The notes under the pieces: generated by a model | What the model saw: the letters and a program-made list of their open reading frames with translations, nothing else | What the model was told of the DNA's origin: nothing | Database searches by the model: none | Shown: one piece after another, positions 50,325-61,874 of the stretch | Numbering within the stretch: position 1 is the first letter of the stretch | Layout: each line of letters starts with the position of its first letter | Position numbers and translations under genes: made by a program | DNA from: Crotophaga sulcirostris | Taxonomy: Eukaryota > Chordata > Aves > Cuculiformes > Crotophagidae | DNA length: 64,000 nucleotides | Direction: 5' to 3' | NCBI GenBank assembly: GCA_013397455.1 | Contig: VYZB01000173.1 | Span: 460,410 to 524,409 of the forward strand

Positions 50325-50399
50325 CCAATGAAAAAGCGGGCGGCCCCACTGCGAGGGGAAACCCGAGGCGGCCCCACCCCTTGGTTGACAGAGACCAAT
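50325..50399 (+). promoter_or_regulatory. Two CCAAT boxes in the TEKT4 promoter
   Basis: CCAAT occurs at 50325-50329 (GCCAATG) and 50395-50399 (ACCAATCAG). Both fit NF-Y sites. The second lies between the two X-boxes; RFX and NF-Y are known to act together on promoters. Confidence 0.5.
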
Positions 50400-50473
50400 C
50401 AGCGCGCGGAACCGCCGCGAGGGCGCGCCGGATAGGGCAGCGCTGGCTGCCCGCGTGCGCCGCCACGCGGCTT

Positions 50474-50487
50474 GTTGCTATGGCGAC
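50474..50487 (-). promoter_or_regulatory. RFX X-box, distal
   Basis: The minus strand reads GTCGCC-AT-AGCAAC, a full match to the X-box consensus including the preferred AT spacer. It lies about 210-223 bases upstream of the TEKT4 ATG, inside the CpG island. Confidence 0.75.
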
Positions 50488-50526
50488 GGGGACACCCAGC
50501 GGAGAGGGCGCTGTCATGGCGGCCGT

Positions 50527-50561
50527 GGGGCGGGGACCAGGGGCGGGGACCAGGGGTGGGA
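50527..50561 (+). promoter_or_regulatory. Tandem GC boxes (Sp1-like), G-rich
   Basis: A near-perfect tandem of the 13-base unit GGGGCGGGGACCA, followed by GGGGTGGGAGGG, at the outer edge of the CpG island. It offers two GGGGCGGGG Sp1-type boxes and could also form a G-quadruplex. Confidence 0.5.
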
Positions 50562-50727
50562 GGGTGTCCCCACGCAGGGCTTGAGCGCATTGTAACGCCT
50601 GTAATTCGCATGTGGTGTGAACATAGATACGCTGAGGTGTATACATTGCGCTCTGGCTCCCCTTTGTGCTGAGGACCTTCTCCTTTCCAACCACAGCGTG
50701 TGCCCAACAACAATTTCCCCTCAAATC

Positions 50728-51207
50728 CTGGGGTCAGTTCTGGGCCCCTCACTACAGAAGGACATTGAGGGCCTGGAGCGTGTTCAGAGAAGGGGAACAA
50801 AGCTGGGGAAGGGCTTCTGGGAGAGGCTGAGGGAACTGTTCAGCCTGGAGAAAAGGAGGCTGAGGGGAGACCTCATCACTCTCTGCAGCTCCTGGAAAGG
50901 AGGTTGTGGTGAGGTGGGTGCTGGTCTCATCTCCCACGTAACAAGTGATAGGATGAGAGGAAATGGCCTCAAGTTGCACCAGGAGAGGTTTAGATTGGAT
51001 ATTAGGAAAAATTTCTTTACTGAAAGAGTGGTGAAGCATTGGAAGAGGCTGCCCACGGCAGTGATGGGTTCACCATCCCTGGAGGGGTTAAATGCATGTA
51101 GACGTGTCACTTTGGGATGTGGTTTAGTGGTAGACTTGACAGTGTTAGGTTTACAGTTGGACTCGATGATCTTAAAGGTCTCTTCCAACCTAAAAGATTC
51201 TGTGAGG
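50728..51207 (+). mobile_element. CR1 LINE 3' fragment next to the TEKT4 promoter
   Basis: About 480 bases in plus orientation with the end of ORF2 nearly open. Its translation shows [31 protein letters not shown] and [17 protein letters not shown]. The tail reads GACTCGATGATCTTAAAGGT. This is the source of a 206-codon plus-strand ORF. Confidence 0.93.
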
Positions 51208-51264
51208 TACAGACAGCTTATGCTTGAATTAAATTAAATTCTAGGGTTTGCTGTCATTGTGCAA

Positions 51265-51291
51265 CAAGGAAAGGAAAGGAAAGGAAAAGAG
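51265..51291 (+). repeat. (AAGGA)n microsatellite
   Basis: Four to five copies of AAGGA in a purine-only run. Confidence 0.8.
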
Positions 51292-54200
51292 AGGCTGTGG
51301 ACTGGAAGTATCTCCTCAGAGCCCTTGGAGGAAGGCGGGAAGGTGATTGTGACAACAGAGGGCACTCTCGTCCTTGCACTACACAGATCCTCTGTTCCTC
51401 AATGTCATTTTGATTTAGAAAATACAAGGGAAGAAAAAGCCATGTGCACTGCAGCCTGTTCAGTGTCACCCAGGCTAATCGGCTTCTCAGGTGCTGAGGA
51501 GATGCCTGAACTACAGCAAGGTGTGCGCAGCAGGTAATGCCCACACCCCATCTGCGTGAGGTGATGACCCCCAGCTGCCAAGAGGTGCTGTTTACAGTGC
51601 ATAAACTTCTGCAGAAGACATGTTGCTTTATGAGAGTTTACTCTAAATCCACAGAAAGTCAGCGGTCGTTTTTCTTACAGGGTCTTGGACTCTTTAGAAA
51701 GATCAAGGGCTTGTTCCTGACAGAGAGCCTGCATTTGAAGGTTGCATCGTGCATCAGCTGTAAGCTGCTGCCTGCCAACCCTGCGCTGCAGCTGGCAGCA
51801 CATGCCCAGCAAAGGCTCCTTTCCACAGAGACAATGTTGAAAAAGGACATTAAATCCCATCAGAGACAGGAAATCCTTCATCTTCCCTTTTGCAAATATT
51901 GTGTTATAATTGCCCTCCAGTTAAACAGCAGCAGTGGATGATCTGTTTGCACTGCCGAAGTCACTGCAAATGACACCCCTTGCATTTCATTTCTGTTCTT
52001 TTTTGCATGCATCTTTCCTCTTAATTGCCCTATCTGTTCCTTTCCTTATGTTACCCCCAGCCTGTACCTTTCTTTCTCTTTCCTCTGCTTGTGGCCTTCT
52101 CTACATGATGATCTATGCAAATTTTGCCTTTTAAAAGTACAATAAGTCTACAGGAAAAGCCCTGCTGAGCTATTGCGAGTGAAAGTCCTTAGGATGGAAA
52201 AGACTTTTTTTAAAAAAAATAACGGCAGCAGCGATTTGCTATTAGGTAGCATTTTTCTCTGAGGTTTGCTGAAGAGCTTTTACTTGTGGCATTTTATCAT
52301 GAGCCATTCAGTGTCACTCAGGCGATTATGAAGATGGGTCAGTTATGGCCATGATGGGATGTGGCTGAGGTTGCAAAGATAGCAGCTGAGTAACTAATAA
52401 ATGGGACTAGTAAATGACAATTTTCTCCAACAGGGGAACAATGCACATAAAAAAACAGGTAAGGCCTTCCTGCTTCAGTGCAAGGATTATTTCAGTGAGC
52501 AGTTTCAAGGCTGTTATCCCAACTAGTCAATGCTTCCAGGAACCAGACAGATTTTGGAGAGTATTTTCACTGGGCTGTGTCCTCTTTGGGTTTTTTTTTT
52601 TGTTGTTGTTAGCCTAAGCCTGCTTTCTAGTGCTCACAGATGTATCATGTCCTAATAGACCATGTATCACACTGCAAGAAATAAAAGCAAAACCTATTGG
52701 CACCTGGCAGACTCAGGGCTTCCCTTCATTATCCAGGCAGGCCCAGGGACCCTGCGTTTCAAAACCATTCTGACAGCCAAGTGATTTAATATGCCACTGT
52801 AACATATAAATTATTAACAGCTATTCAAGATGTTCCCAGAGCACAAGATGACAAAACATACTGGAAGAAAAGAACAGAACTGTTTTCCAGCTCAGATCTT
52901 TTGACATGCAATAGATTAAGGTTTCTTGTGGCTAGAATTCCTTTTATAGGAAACCAGTTCCCTTTTCTACAGCAAATGCTCCTATGTCCGGTGCCCTGTG
53001 AGCTGCCATGTATTTTCTTGGACAAAGGAGCTTTGTTCTTATTTTTAATATAGAAAAACCTTGCTAAGAACAGAGAGCACATCCGTTGTGCTCTGGTTGG
53101 CCAGGTATAAAGAGATCTGCTGCAAACAGGCTACAGACTCATCACCTGGCATAAACATAATTTACTTTCCTTCCCCTCCCAGCTCTGTCCCAATTTCCAC
53201 AGAGGAAATATCTGCATGTCCTTACTGGCAGGGAGATGTGATGCCTCTGCATCAAAAGCAGTGCAGTCACTTTTCATATCTCTGTCGTGAAGTGCCAAAA
53301 GATGTTTCCTCTCTCTCAACAAACATGGTGGGGTGGGCAGAGAGAGCTGAACCACTTTCCTGGGTGGCTGGACTGGCTGCCAGGCTTTGAAGTGCTCACT
53401 GCTAACACATAACCAGCCCTGCACAAAGGCAAGCAATCAGTCACACAGTCAGGAAATACCATCTAGCATTTATCTGTAATTCAGCATTTTGCAATGAAGG
53501 GAAAAAAAAGATAGCTGAAATGGAGTGGTAGTACATTAAAGTTTATATGGTGCATTAGAGGGGCATTGACTGAGCTGCCCATTCTCAGGCCAGACTTGCT
53601 TAAAAAATTGATCTCTCTTTTTTTTGTTGTTCACAATGGACATCCTTCTGATGAATTTTCTGTGAAGCAACCAAGGGTTGCTTTCACTGCATTTCACAAC
53701 CCCGACCCAGTCCTGCAGTTTGGACTGCTCCCATCACACAAAAATTCACACCAGCGACCCTAACTGCTGCACTGTTTTACATCCAAGAAACACTGCATCG
53801 GAGGATCCTGATTTGCTTTTCTCACCTCTGTGAATCAGACAGATATTCACAAAACCTGTTCAGTTTATGTAGTTTTGTCATCTATGCTGCTGTTTGAATC
53901 ATCCACTTTCTTGAGTCATTTAATAGCTCTCGAAGCTGTGGGACTGGAAATGCAGCTTCTAACCCAGACTCTGACCAAGGAGGACTTGCTGGCAAGTGCT
54001 GGCCAGGTCTGAGCCATTGAAGACACAGAAGCTGGACACCAGACTCCTAACAGTTCTCGTGTCCTATCTTGGCTCACCTGAGCGCAACACCTCATTCTCT
54101 GTGTCCACTCTGACCAGAACAAGAAATCTTGGGCTCAAACTGGGCATTGACAGGGCAGTGTGAGTCCCAGCAAGGAGGGCTGGGGCACAGGGAGGACAAG

Positions 54201-57200
54201 AGATGGACCCTGGCTTTCCCAGGCCATAGGACATTGCAAGGAAAGGCCTGTGAATATCATGGGCTGGGAGCGCTGCTTCAGAAAAGCACCCTACTTGAAA
54301 CAGGGTGAAATTCTCCTCATGGTGACCTGCATGTTAGAATTTGGCTCAGTTTTACTGAGAGTTGGGCATCGATTTTCTTTATTTAATATAGCATTATACT
54401 TCTTATCTGCTGGCTGCATACCCCAGTGATGAGTACCTTAGCAGGGTGATAGATAGAAACACAGTGCATTCATCTAGATGATAGCTAGGGAGAAAATGTA
54501 GTGAATTAGTTCAGAGAAGAGAAAATACAGTCAATTATTTTACATAAGGCAGCGTCTGGTACTCACAATCCCTGCCTGAGAGCAACAGAACACATGAATA
54601 AAAAGATTAAAGAGTTCGGAAGAGAAATTTTTGTTTTAATATAAACATATGGGCAAAATGTTACATTTCAGCCTAAGAAATAAACATATGCTAGCCTGGG
54701 GAACACTGATGTTCAGCAAAAGGCTGAGACCAAAGGTTATCTAAGAACATAAGCATTGTTTTTATATTGTCTCATATCATTGAGATTAGAAATGTCTCTG
54801 CTTCTTTAAATCTGATCACCCCCTCCTAGAATATGATAGATTCAGATAACATTAATTATTTGTAGCAGTATTAGCATTTCTTTTTAAAAAGCAGTTATTT
54901 CAGAAACAATACAAAGCATAAATTTAGCCATTCCAGCATGGATGAAAACACCATTTAAAGCTTCATTTCCCAGCTTTGTATCTTGGAGGCAGGCTGTGTT
55001 TCGTTAGATTATTCCAGGGTGAGATCAGTTTGAGTGACAGCTATCTATGCCTGATTGACGCTGTGTTTATTTGCATTTTCCACCAGCTCCGGGAGTTTGC
55101 ACTTTCTCCTTCCTGAAATCCATCTTGATGGGGCAGCATTAGACAAATCATTTTAATTATAGTTCAGGGACTGGAGGCTTTTCAGAAGGTCAGGGTCTCT
55201 GTGCTGACAGGTTTGATTAAAACCAGGCATGAGTAAAGAGACCAGAGGTAGACAGAGAACGGCAAGTCTGGGCCAAAAGGGAGAAGGATGGCAAGAAGAG
55301 ATTGTCTCACCTCTGTGACCCCCTGATGTGTCTGTCTTCCCAACATTTCTGCTTACACCATAGCGGGGATGACAAACTGACAATGCACATCATAGGGACA
55401 CCTGGCAGTTCAAGATAATTAGCTAAAATCCCTGCCTTCTCCTTCCCTCCCCAGCCAGAGCTGCCATACTCTCTGCGGCAGTAGGTAGCTGATTTTGCAA
55501 CAGTTGGGATCTGCTGCCCTCCCGTTATGCCAGGCTGGCCAATGAGGAAATTCAGCAGCAATGCTTGTCAAAAGCTGCCCCGTGGTAGGACTCATTTTGG
55601 CAAGGAGCTGCCCACCATGCACTGTCAGGCAGAAGGACTGGAAGCAGGAGCTGGCGAGTGCCTGGTTGGAGTCTGACTTGGCAATGTGGGCACCAAGCTG
55701 CTGAAACAAAACCAATACTGTCCTTACCCAATCCTGCCAGAATCCTTTCTGCTGCTGGCATCTCCTCATGGAGCATGGGTGGAGATAACTCTTGCATTAT
55801 TTAAAAAGGCAAAGCAGCCTGGTTGTTCTGACCTTCACTGGAATAAACTGGTTAAGTTCCAGTAAGTAGATGAAATTACAGTGATGTTTACCAGCAGAAA
55901 ATCTGATCTCATGCTTATAGCAAGACAAGATACTTTAAAAACTTCTCAGCTTTTGACTTTCTAACTCCACTTAGCCATTTTCTTTATATATTCTTTTATC
56001 TTATTAGATTCCCTTATGCTCATCTAAATATCATCTTGGTGTCTATTTTTGGAGCACGTCTTCCTTCCAAATTAAATACCTTGCACGTGGGCGTGGGTCC
56101 CATTGGTAAGTGTGTGGGTGTGGGAGACAGCACTGAATGTTGATTAAACCTATCGAGTTTGTTGAGTCTCCTTCACCAAATTGCCTTCCCACATGAAGAA
56201 GATGATGCTCTGTCCCCTAGACCTGTGTGAATGATGAACCACCTGCATTTATTTTCACTTTCCAACAGTCAGGGAAGTGTGTCCTATGATTCCTCCAAAT
56301 TGAAATCTGTGTGCAGTTGCACCAAGCTCTTCTGTGGAAAGCAAGTCTTGGGCTGTCTTTTTGGTTGTTTTTTTCCTCTTTTTTTTAATTTATTCTGCTT
56401 AAAGGGGCCACGTGGTGATGATCAGACAGTGTACTCCTGACCTTACGGAATTCAGCAGTCATCTGTTTAGAACAGAAAGTTAAAGAATTTTCAGAGAAAC
56501 CTTTTATTATTCTCTTGGTTCAAGAGAATAACAGGAGGAGTCCTCAGCATGGACAGCAGTTTTACAGCACTAACAAATTCCACTGCTAACAGGAAAACAA
56601 TCAATTTATCACCCAAGGCTGCTGCTTTCTCTGTGTGGAGCCCGGGGGTTTGCTGCCGTTTGGAACGATAGGCCATCGGTTTTAGTTAGCTTCATTTTCC
56701 CAGCTTTTTCCAACTTTGCAGTTGAAAACAAAGTCTCCCCTTCAGCTTTGTTCACTTTCTGCAGCCAAAATGCCAGCAGAGCACAGAGTAGGGATTTTGT
56801 TCGAACATGCTTGGGCCTGTTTAGGATTTTGTCTGGTACAAATCAAGACATTGATCCTTCACTGAGATGCCCTGGGAAGATCCTTGTTCTGGCACAGAGC
56901 CCTGTCATAACCATCCACATCCCTTAAAGGATGCAGCCAGCCGGTGCCTGAGTTTATGATGGATGGCCGGAGTGTACCCACATTGTGGGATACATTAGCA
57001 TAACTTATGCCTAACTAGTTGCATAGATTAGCTTGTAAATGTAAGCAGAAAAATGTTTGATTTCCTTTTTAAACCTGAGCTGAGGTTGCACTCCATGCTG
57101 GTTGTGCTGTCTTCAAACTGGAGAAGGAAGAACAAAAATCTTCAAAAGCAGCGACTTGGGTAGGTGGGAATTTTAGAATTTTAGCACATGATAGTCTTGG

Positions 57201-58493
57201 AAATTCTTTTCCGGAGAGCTGGAGTATTTCTCCTGAAAAGCATTCCTACAACAGTCCCTGCTCCCACCAGGACAAACCAATCCCTGTCCTTGGCAGAACT
57301 ACTTGTGCAGACAGTTTCTATAGGTTTGTGTCTTTGCCATCTGCTGCCAGAGTCCGGACATGTTGCTGCTTTCCATATCTCCGGCAGCGCTAATCAAAAG
57401 CACAATAAGGTCTGAGAATTTCACTTCATAGCAGGGAATTAATCAGCAGGAGAGAAAGCTGATAATCTTCTGCATGCGAGCTCTCACCTCCTGCAGCACC
57501 TTGCAGTGAGTCACTTGGAAATAGCTTTTGCTGAGCTGCCACACATTGCTGAGCCGTTATTTCCCATCAGAAATGTTCAGTGCTCGAAGCCTGTCTGAAC
57601 GAGCATTCTGAGCAGAGGAGAGCTGAACCAAGTGACAACAAGCAAGTGCTCGGGATCACACAAGACTGCGGCTCCAACCATGGCAGCAAGAACATGGTGG
57701 GGAAAATGGCACTAAATATTTGCACAAATAATCCCAGTTTCAGGTTATGGTGCTTTTTCCAGAATTCAAAATAAAATAGATGCGTGGTTTGGGTTTAATG
57801 ACAACAACTTCAAATTCCTGGAGTGTGTTGCACTTCTAAGAGTCTTCTGATCTCAGCCTTTGAGTTTATCTTCATAAACTGCAAGGAAACTGGAAAAGGT
57901 AATGTCCTTGTCTTAGGAAAGAACTGATTCAAATTTGTAAGTTTGAGTAATTTTCATAATATGTATTACTCTCTTCTTATTATTAGCAAATCTGACATTA
58001 ACAGATCTTCTGCAAAGCTATTAGTTGTTGGTAAATATTTGCTTACCAGCATCAGGGCATTTCAGCTTATTTCTTTTCTCATAAATCATTTGTTCTTAAT
58101 ATCTTTCTATTATTATTCTTGGTCCCCTGAACTGCCAACACTGTCTCTGCTCCCTGTTTCCTGGCTGACACCAGCAGTTCACTTTCTGGCACCTTGTTTT
58201 GAGTGATAAAACTTTGGTTCTAGAAGCCCTGAATGCAGGAAATGGTGATCATTTTCCATAACTTCCAGATACTGATGACAAAACATTAATAATATAATGT
58301 TCCCTTAGGAAAGAACAAACAAAGTGTTGTGTTTCCAGATCAGCTTATGATCAGATGCTCTAAAGCAGGGGTGAGAAGTGAATTTATTCCACAAATGCCT
58401 GGACCAAGTGAACCATAATTCTTTAGAGAAATGTGGGTGTATCTCTGCTGGGAAAGTGAAAATTAAAGACGAGTACATTGGGTTCAGCTAAGC
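51292..58493. other. Intergenic DNA without recognised genes
   Basis: About 7 kb upstream of TEKT4, AT-rich, with T-runs at about 52589-52600 and 56380-56390. I looked for CACNA1H-like membrane-segment exons, expected from synteny, and saw none. Confidence 0.5.
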
Positions 58494-58739
58494 TCAAGGT
58501 CTCTTTTCAAACAATAAGTCATGTGTAGATGAGCTAACCCAGAATGATGCTATTTGCTTCTCCCCATCCACTATCGACATCCAGCCAGCTCTGTCTTGAG
58601 TTGGCTCAGCAGCTTGGAAAGCTACTCTAGGTGGCAGAGAAGAAGGACCCACGTCTTCGATGATCTGGGGAGGCCAGTGTGCTCCTTCGGGATTTACAAA
58701 GCCGTCTGGATGACACTGAGCTGTGTTCCTAGTGGGAAT

Positions 58740-58940
58740 GGTGAGAGGCAAGACAGCCTTGATACCAAGCCTGCTTCTGTAATTCACTGGCCCTACAAAT
58801 TCCCCAGAATATATCTTATTTATCATACCTGGCTCATTTCCTAGGACTGAGTCCAAAACTGCTTCTGATCTTGACTGCTGGAGTATCAGTGTAAATACAG
58901 CGTGCTGTACGCCCTCCAAGAGCTGTCCCCAGTGAGTCAA
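58740..58940 (-). mobile_element. Possible ancient LINE endonuclease remnant
   Basis: A 148-codon minus-strand ORF (58494-58940) contains the stretch SRSEAVLDSVLGNEPGMIN. It resembles the 'LDLVLTNEPGxVxDVxVGExLGxSDHN' region of CR1/L2-type endonucleases, though the later SDH catalytic part is not recognisable. Probably a decayed element. Confidence 0.3.
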
Positions 58941-60864
58941 CTGTGGTTATCCCAGACAACAGCCTGATATTAAGATTCCCCATTATCAATGGTTTGACTT
59001 TTAGAAAGCCGTCTACATAAACAAAGCCTATTTAGCTTGTGATTGTGCCCTGGAGAGTGTCCTACAATCACTTTCATTTCCCCTTTTACCTTCAAGCAAA
59101 GAGTCTGTTCTAGCGATGAGAGCAGACACTGAGAGCCGCAGCTTGGATCCACTCCCGGTTGAGTTTCTGCGTTACTGTGTGGCCCTGACCATGGTGGGGC
59201 ACTTTTGTTTTTCAGTTCATTCAACTAAATAATGAATATTCTGTCTGAAAAGGATTGAGAGAGACTCTTGTCCCTACAGAAAACTGCACAAGAACAACGC
59301 GATAATGGTAATACAGGGGAAATTAAAATTTAATAGAAATTAATTGATACCAAAACAGAAATGAAACAAATTCTTAAGAAAATGTTGTATCTGATTTTGA
59401 GATCTTTACTTTTGATAATGGGCACCATGTTTTTTGCAAACTATTGATAAGATCAATTCTTTTTTCTCTTTGTTCTTCTATGACAATTACATTTGGTCAG
59501 CACTTTCCATGCAAATTTTTGTTTCCAAACTGTGAAACGGCAGAGATTTACATGAGAAAACACTCTGATAGAGAAGTTTCCTCTCTTCTTGAGTATATCA
59601 GTTTCTCCCATCCCTAACAAAGGGTCAGTGCCTTCTACAGTAGTGCAGTAGTGGTATCTATGTTTGTATCCTTTGCTTATTTACAGAGGAAACTGAAGGC
59701 TCTTTCTCTGAGTGACACGTGCTGGTGAAGAGCATCCTCTGTCCTGCTGGGTCTGTGTCCCAGAGTCTGCTCACCCGCAGCAGCAACTCTCCAAGGCACC
59801 TTCTCTCTTCTAGCAGAGATTAACTTCTTTAAGTGATATCCATGACTGCTGGCCAGAATTTCATTATAAGATTTTCTCACATGAGGGGACATGTGCCGTA
59901 TTAACACTATTCCCCAGGCTGTGACTCTACATGGGGACCAATTTTGTAGCAAACGACTTTGGCATTTTTTTCCCCTCATTAGCACTGATAGTTAATTTGC
60001 TGTTCCCCTTTAGCCACTGCTGCTGTCAGATTTTTTCCATCTTCCTGATATAGGTCCTGTAATGGGCTGAGCCCCACGGAGAATGTGCTGTCCCACATGT
60101 GCCCCCTTGATTTTCCAACCTGGGACCTGATGCTCCCACGTGGTCTACAGTGCCTCTGTCCTCCCACCTGCAGCTCTTTAGGAAAACCTTGTTGTTTGTA
60201 CAGTCCATTTATTTATCTCCAAAGGCAAGGGAGATTTCTCTGTAAGTCTATAGGAGAGTCTGGCCTTTGGACACTCCCCCCTCCTTGGGCATACCCCATT
60301 TTATAAAAGGCAATGTGGACCAGAGCCTTCCAGAGCTGCAGATTTCAAAGCTGAGAATTTCACTGTCATGATTCTTGTTTTAATGTTTTAGTTTAGGGCT
60401 TGTTTATATTGGAAAATTAACCTGGACTGACTGAAGGCTGGAATTCAAAGTGGATTCATTTATTCGCTTCTATGTGGAGAGAATTACAGAGACCTTTAAT
60501 TGGTTTGTTGTGATTTGTCTCCAAAATGCATTAAGATAAGCTAAATTAAGTCTATTTGTGTTCCAAAGAAATATTTTGTGCATGCTCATTCACTTTAAAA
60601 GTTCTTAGATTAATTTTGCAGAAAATGTCCCTGTGTAGACACATCAACATTCCTAATAATATTTGGCTGAAATGCAAGATAATAGCAAAGTCTGGGCTCA
60701 CATAAAAGGGATGAATCATCTCTAAATCACGTGTTACAACATAATAGGATAAAGGACAATTGTTTTGCTAGCGAGAAGCTGCCATGCTCAGCCCAGCTGT
60801 AGGGTCACTTCAGCCTCTGAGACAAGAGCCAGGAGAGTCTGAGGATTGTCCCCTGTGCATTTAT
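58941..60864. other. Intergenic DNA without recognised genes
   Basis: Unique sequence. Only short ORFs without family resemblance. Confidence 0.5.
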
Positions 60865-61110
60865 CACAGAATCATAGAATCACTCGATTGGAAAAGACTC
60901 TTGAAATCATCACGTCCAACTGTACCTGTCCACCACTAAACCATGTCCCTGAGCACTTCATCTACCTGTCTTTTAAACACCTTCAGGGATGGTGACTCAA
61001 CCACTTCCCTGGGCAGTGGTTCCAGTGCCTGAGAACCCTTTTGGTGAAGAAATTTTTCCTGATGTCTAAACTGAACCTCCCCTGGTTCAACTTGAGGCCA
61101 TGATGGAGGG
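60865..61110 (-). mobile_element. CR1 LINE 3' end, older copy
   Basis: Minus-orientation CR1: CACAGAATCATAGAATCACT, GTCCAACTGTACCTGTCCAC, CACCTTCAGGGATGGTGACT, GGTGAAGAAATTTTTCCTGA and GAACCTCCCCTGGTTCAACT. The tail type differs from the 1.4-kb and 28.4-kb copies. Confidence 0.88.
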
Positions 61111-61713
61111 GAACACAGCCTGATTTCCAGAGCATGTGTAAGCCACAGTTCTCACCACCACTCCTGGTGGTGAGAACAACAAATCTGCAACACTTGCAGA
61201 AGCAACAGTGGCATCATTTGATTTGTCTCTTGCAACCCCAAGAATGAGTACAGGATTGAGTCAGAATTTATCCAGAAACATGTGAGGGCAAAGGTGTCCT
61301 GTCCCCCACTAGACTGTAAGGTAGCTGAGTCACACTGCAGGGCAGCAGTCTATGTCCAGCATCCCTTAGGATGTAAGAATCATGGAGTCACACAGTTATC
61401 CCATGCACACAGCTTTAAAAGTGCAGACACTGTATGGAAGCCAAAAGAAGTTGCTTCACATTTGCATTAGTCTATCCTAGAACAGCAGGTGACTCCCTCT
61501 GCCAGCAAAAAAATTGAAGACCGAAATGCTTACCCATTACTTAAATACACATGGACCCATTTTCATCACCTTCATCTCCTATGCCCCTGGAAAAGCTGTT
61601 CCTTGGAAATTACAGTAATTGTTTTATTCTCTTTGATCTCCACTAATAAAGCTATGGACTATCACTCAGCAGGAGCTGTTTCTCTTAGTTAGGATCTTTC
61701 TGACGGTACTTAC

Positions 61714-61874
61714 ATTAGGAAGACTCTGGGGAAATGTCAGTAAATGCACTTGAAAAGAACTCTGCAAAACTGCTTCGACTTTCTGTAAAACATATTTCCC
61801 CTGCATTTTCTCAGCACGCTTCTCAGCTTGTTTGATTTTGTCTTTACTGCGTTGTTGTTGGACGGAGGTGAAAC
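61714..61874 (-). other. Isolated exon-like block, gene unknown
   Basis: A 161-base block on the minus strand with a good acceptor (CTCTTTTCTCTAG) and a strong donor (GTAAGTA), open in one frame throughout. The product is Lys/Glu/Gln-rich and helix-like in its first part (RSKDKIKQAEKRAEKMQGKY) and ends TFPQSLPN. I do not recognise it and found no partner exon in the window. It could be an exon of a neighbouring gene or a lncRNA, or chance. Confidence 0.2.

Larger units (their letters stand above)
49780..50590. promoter_or_regulatory. CpG-island promoter of TEKT4
   Basis: By eye the GC content and CpG density rise sharply here, against an AT-rich background on both sides. The island covers most of exon 1 and about 330 bases upstream of the ATG. 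It contains two X-boxes, two CCAAT boxes and tandem GC boxes and has no obvious TATA box. I saw no first exon on the opposite strand. Confidence 0.8.

Noticed and set aside
49816..50331. 171-codon plus-strand ORF over TEKT4 exon 1
   Set aside because: Antisense shadow of a GC-rich coding exon; its Ser/Ala/Cys-rich translation is the mirror of tektin-4.
50617..51237. 206-codon plus-strand ORF
   Set aside because: It is the end of CR1 ORF2 ([23 protein letters not shown]), not a host gene.
59677..59985. 102-codon minus-strand ORF ending near a GTGAGC donor
   Set aside because: No clear acceptor, no family resemblance, and no partner exon; insufficient to call.
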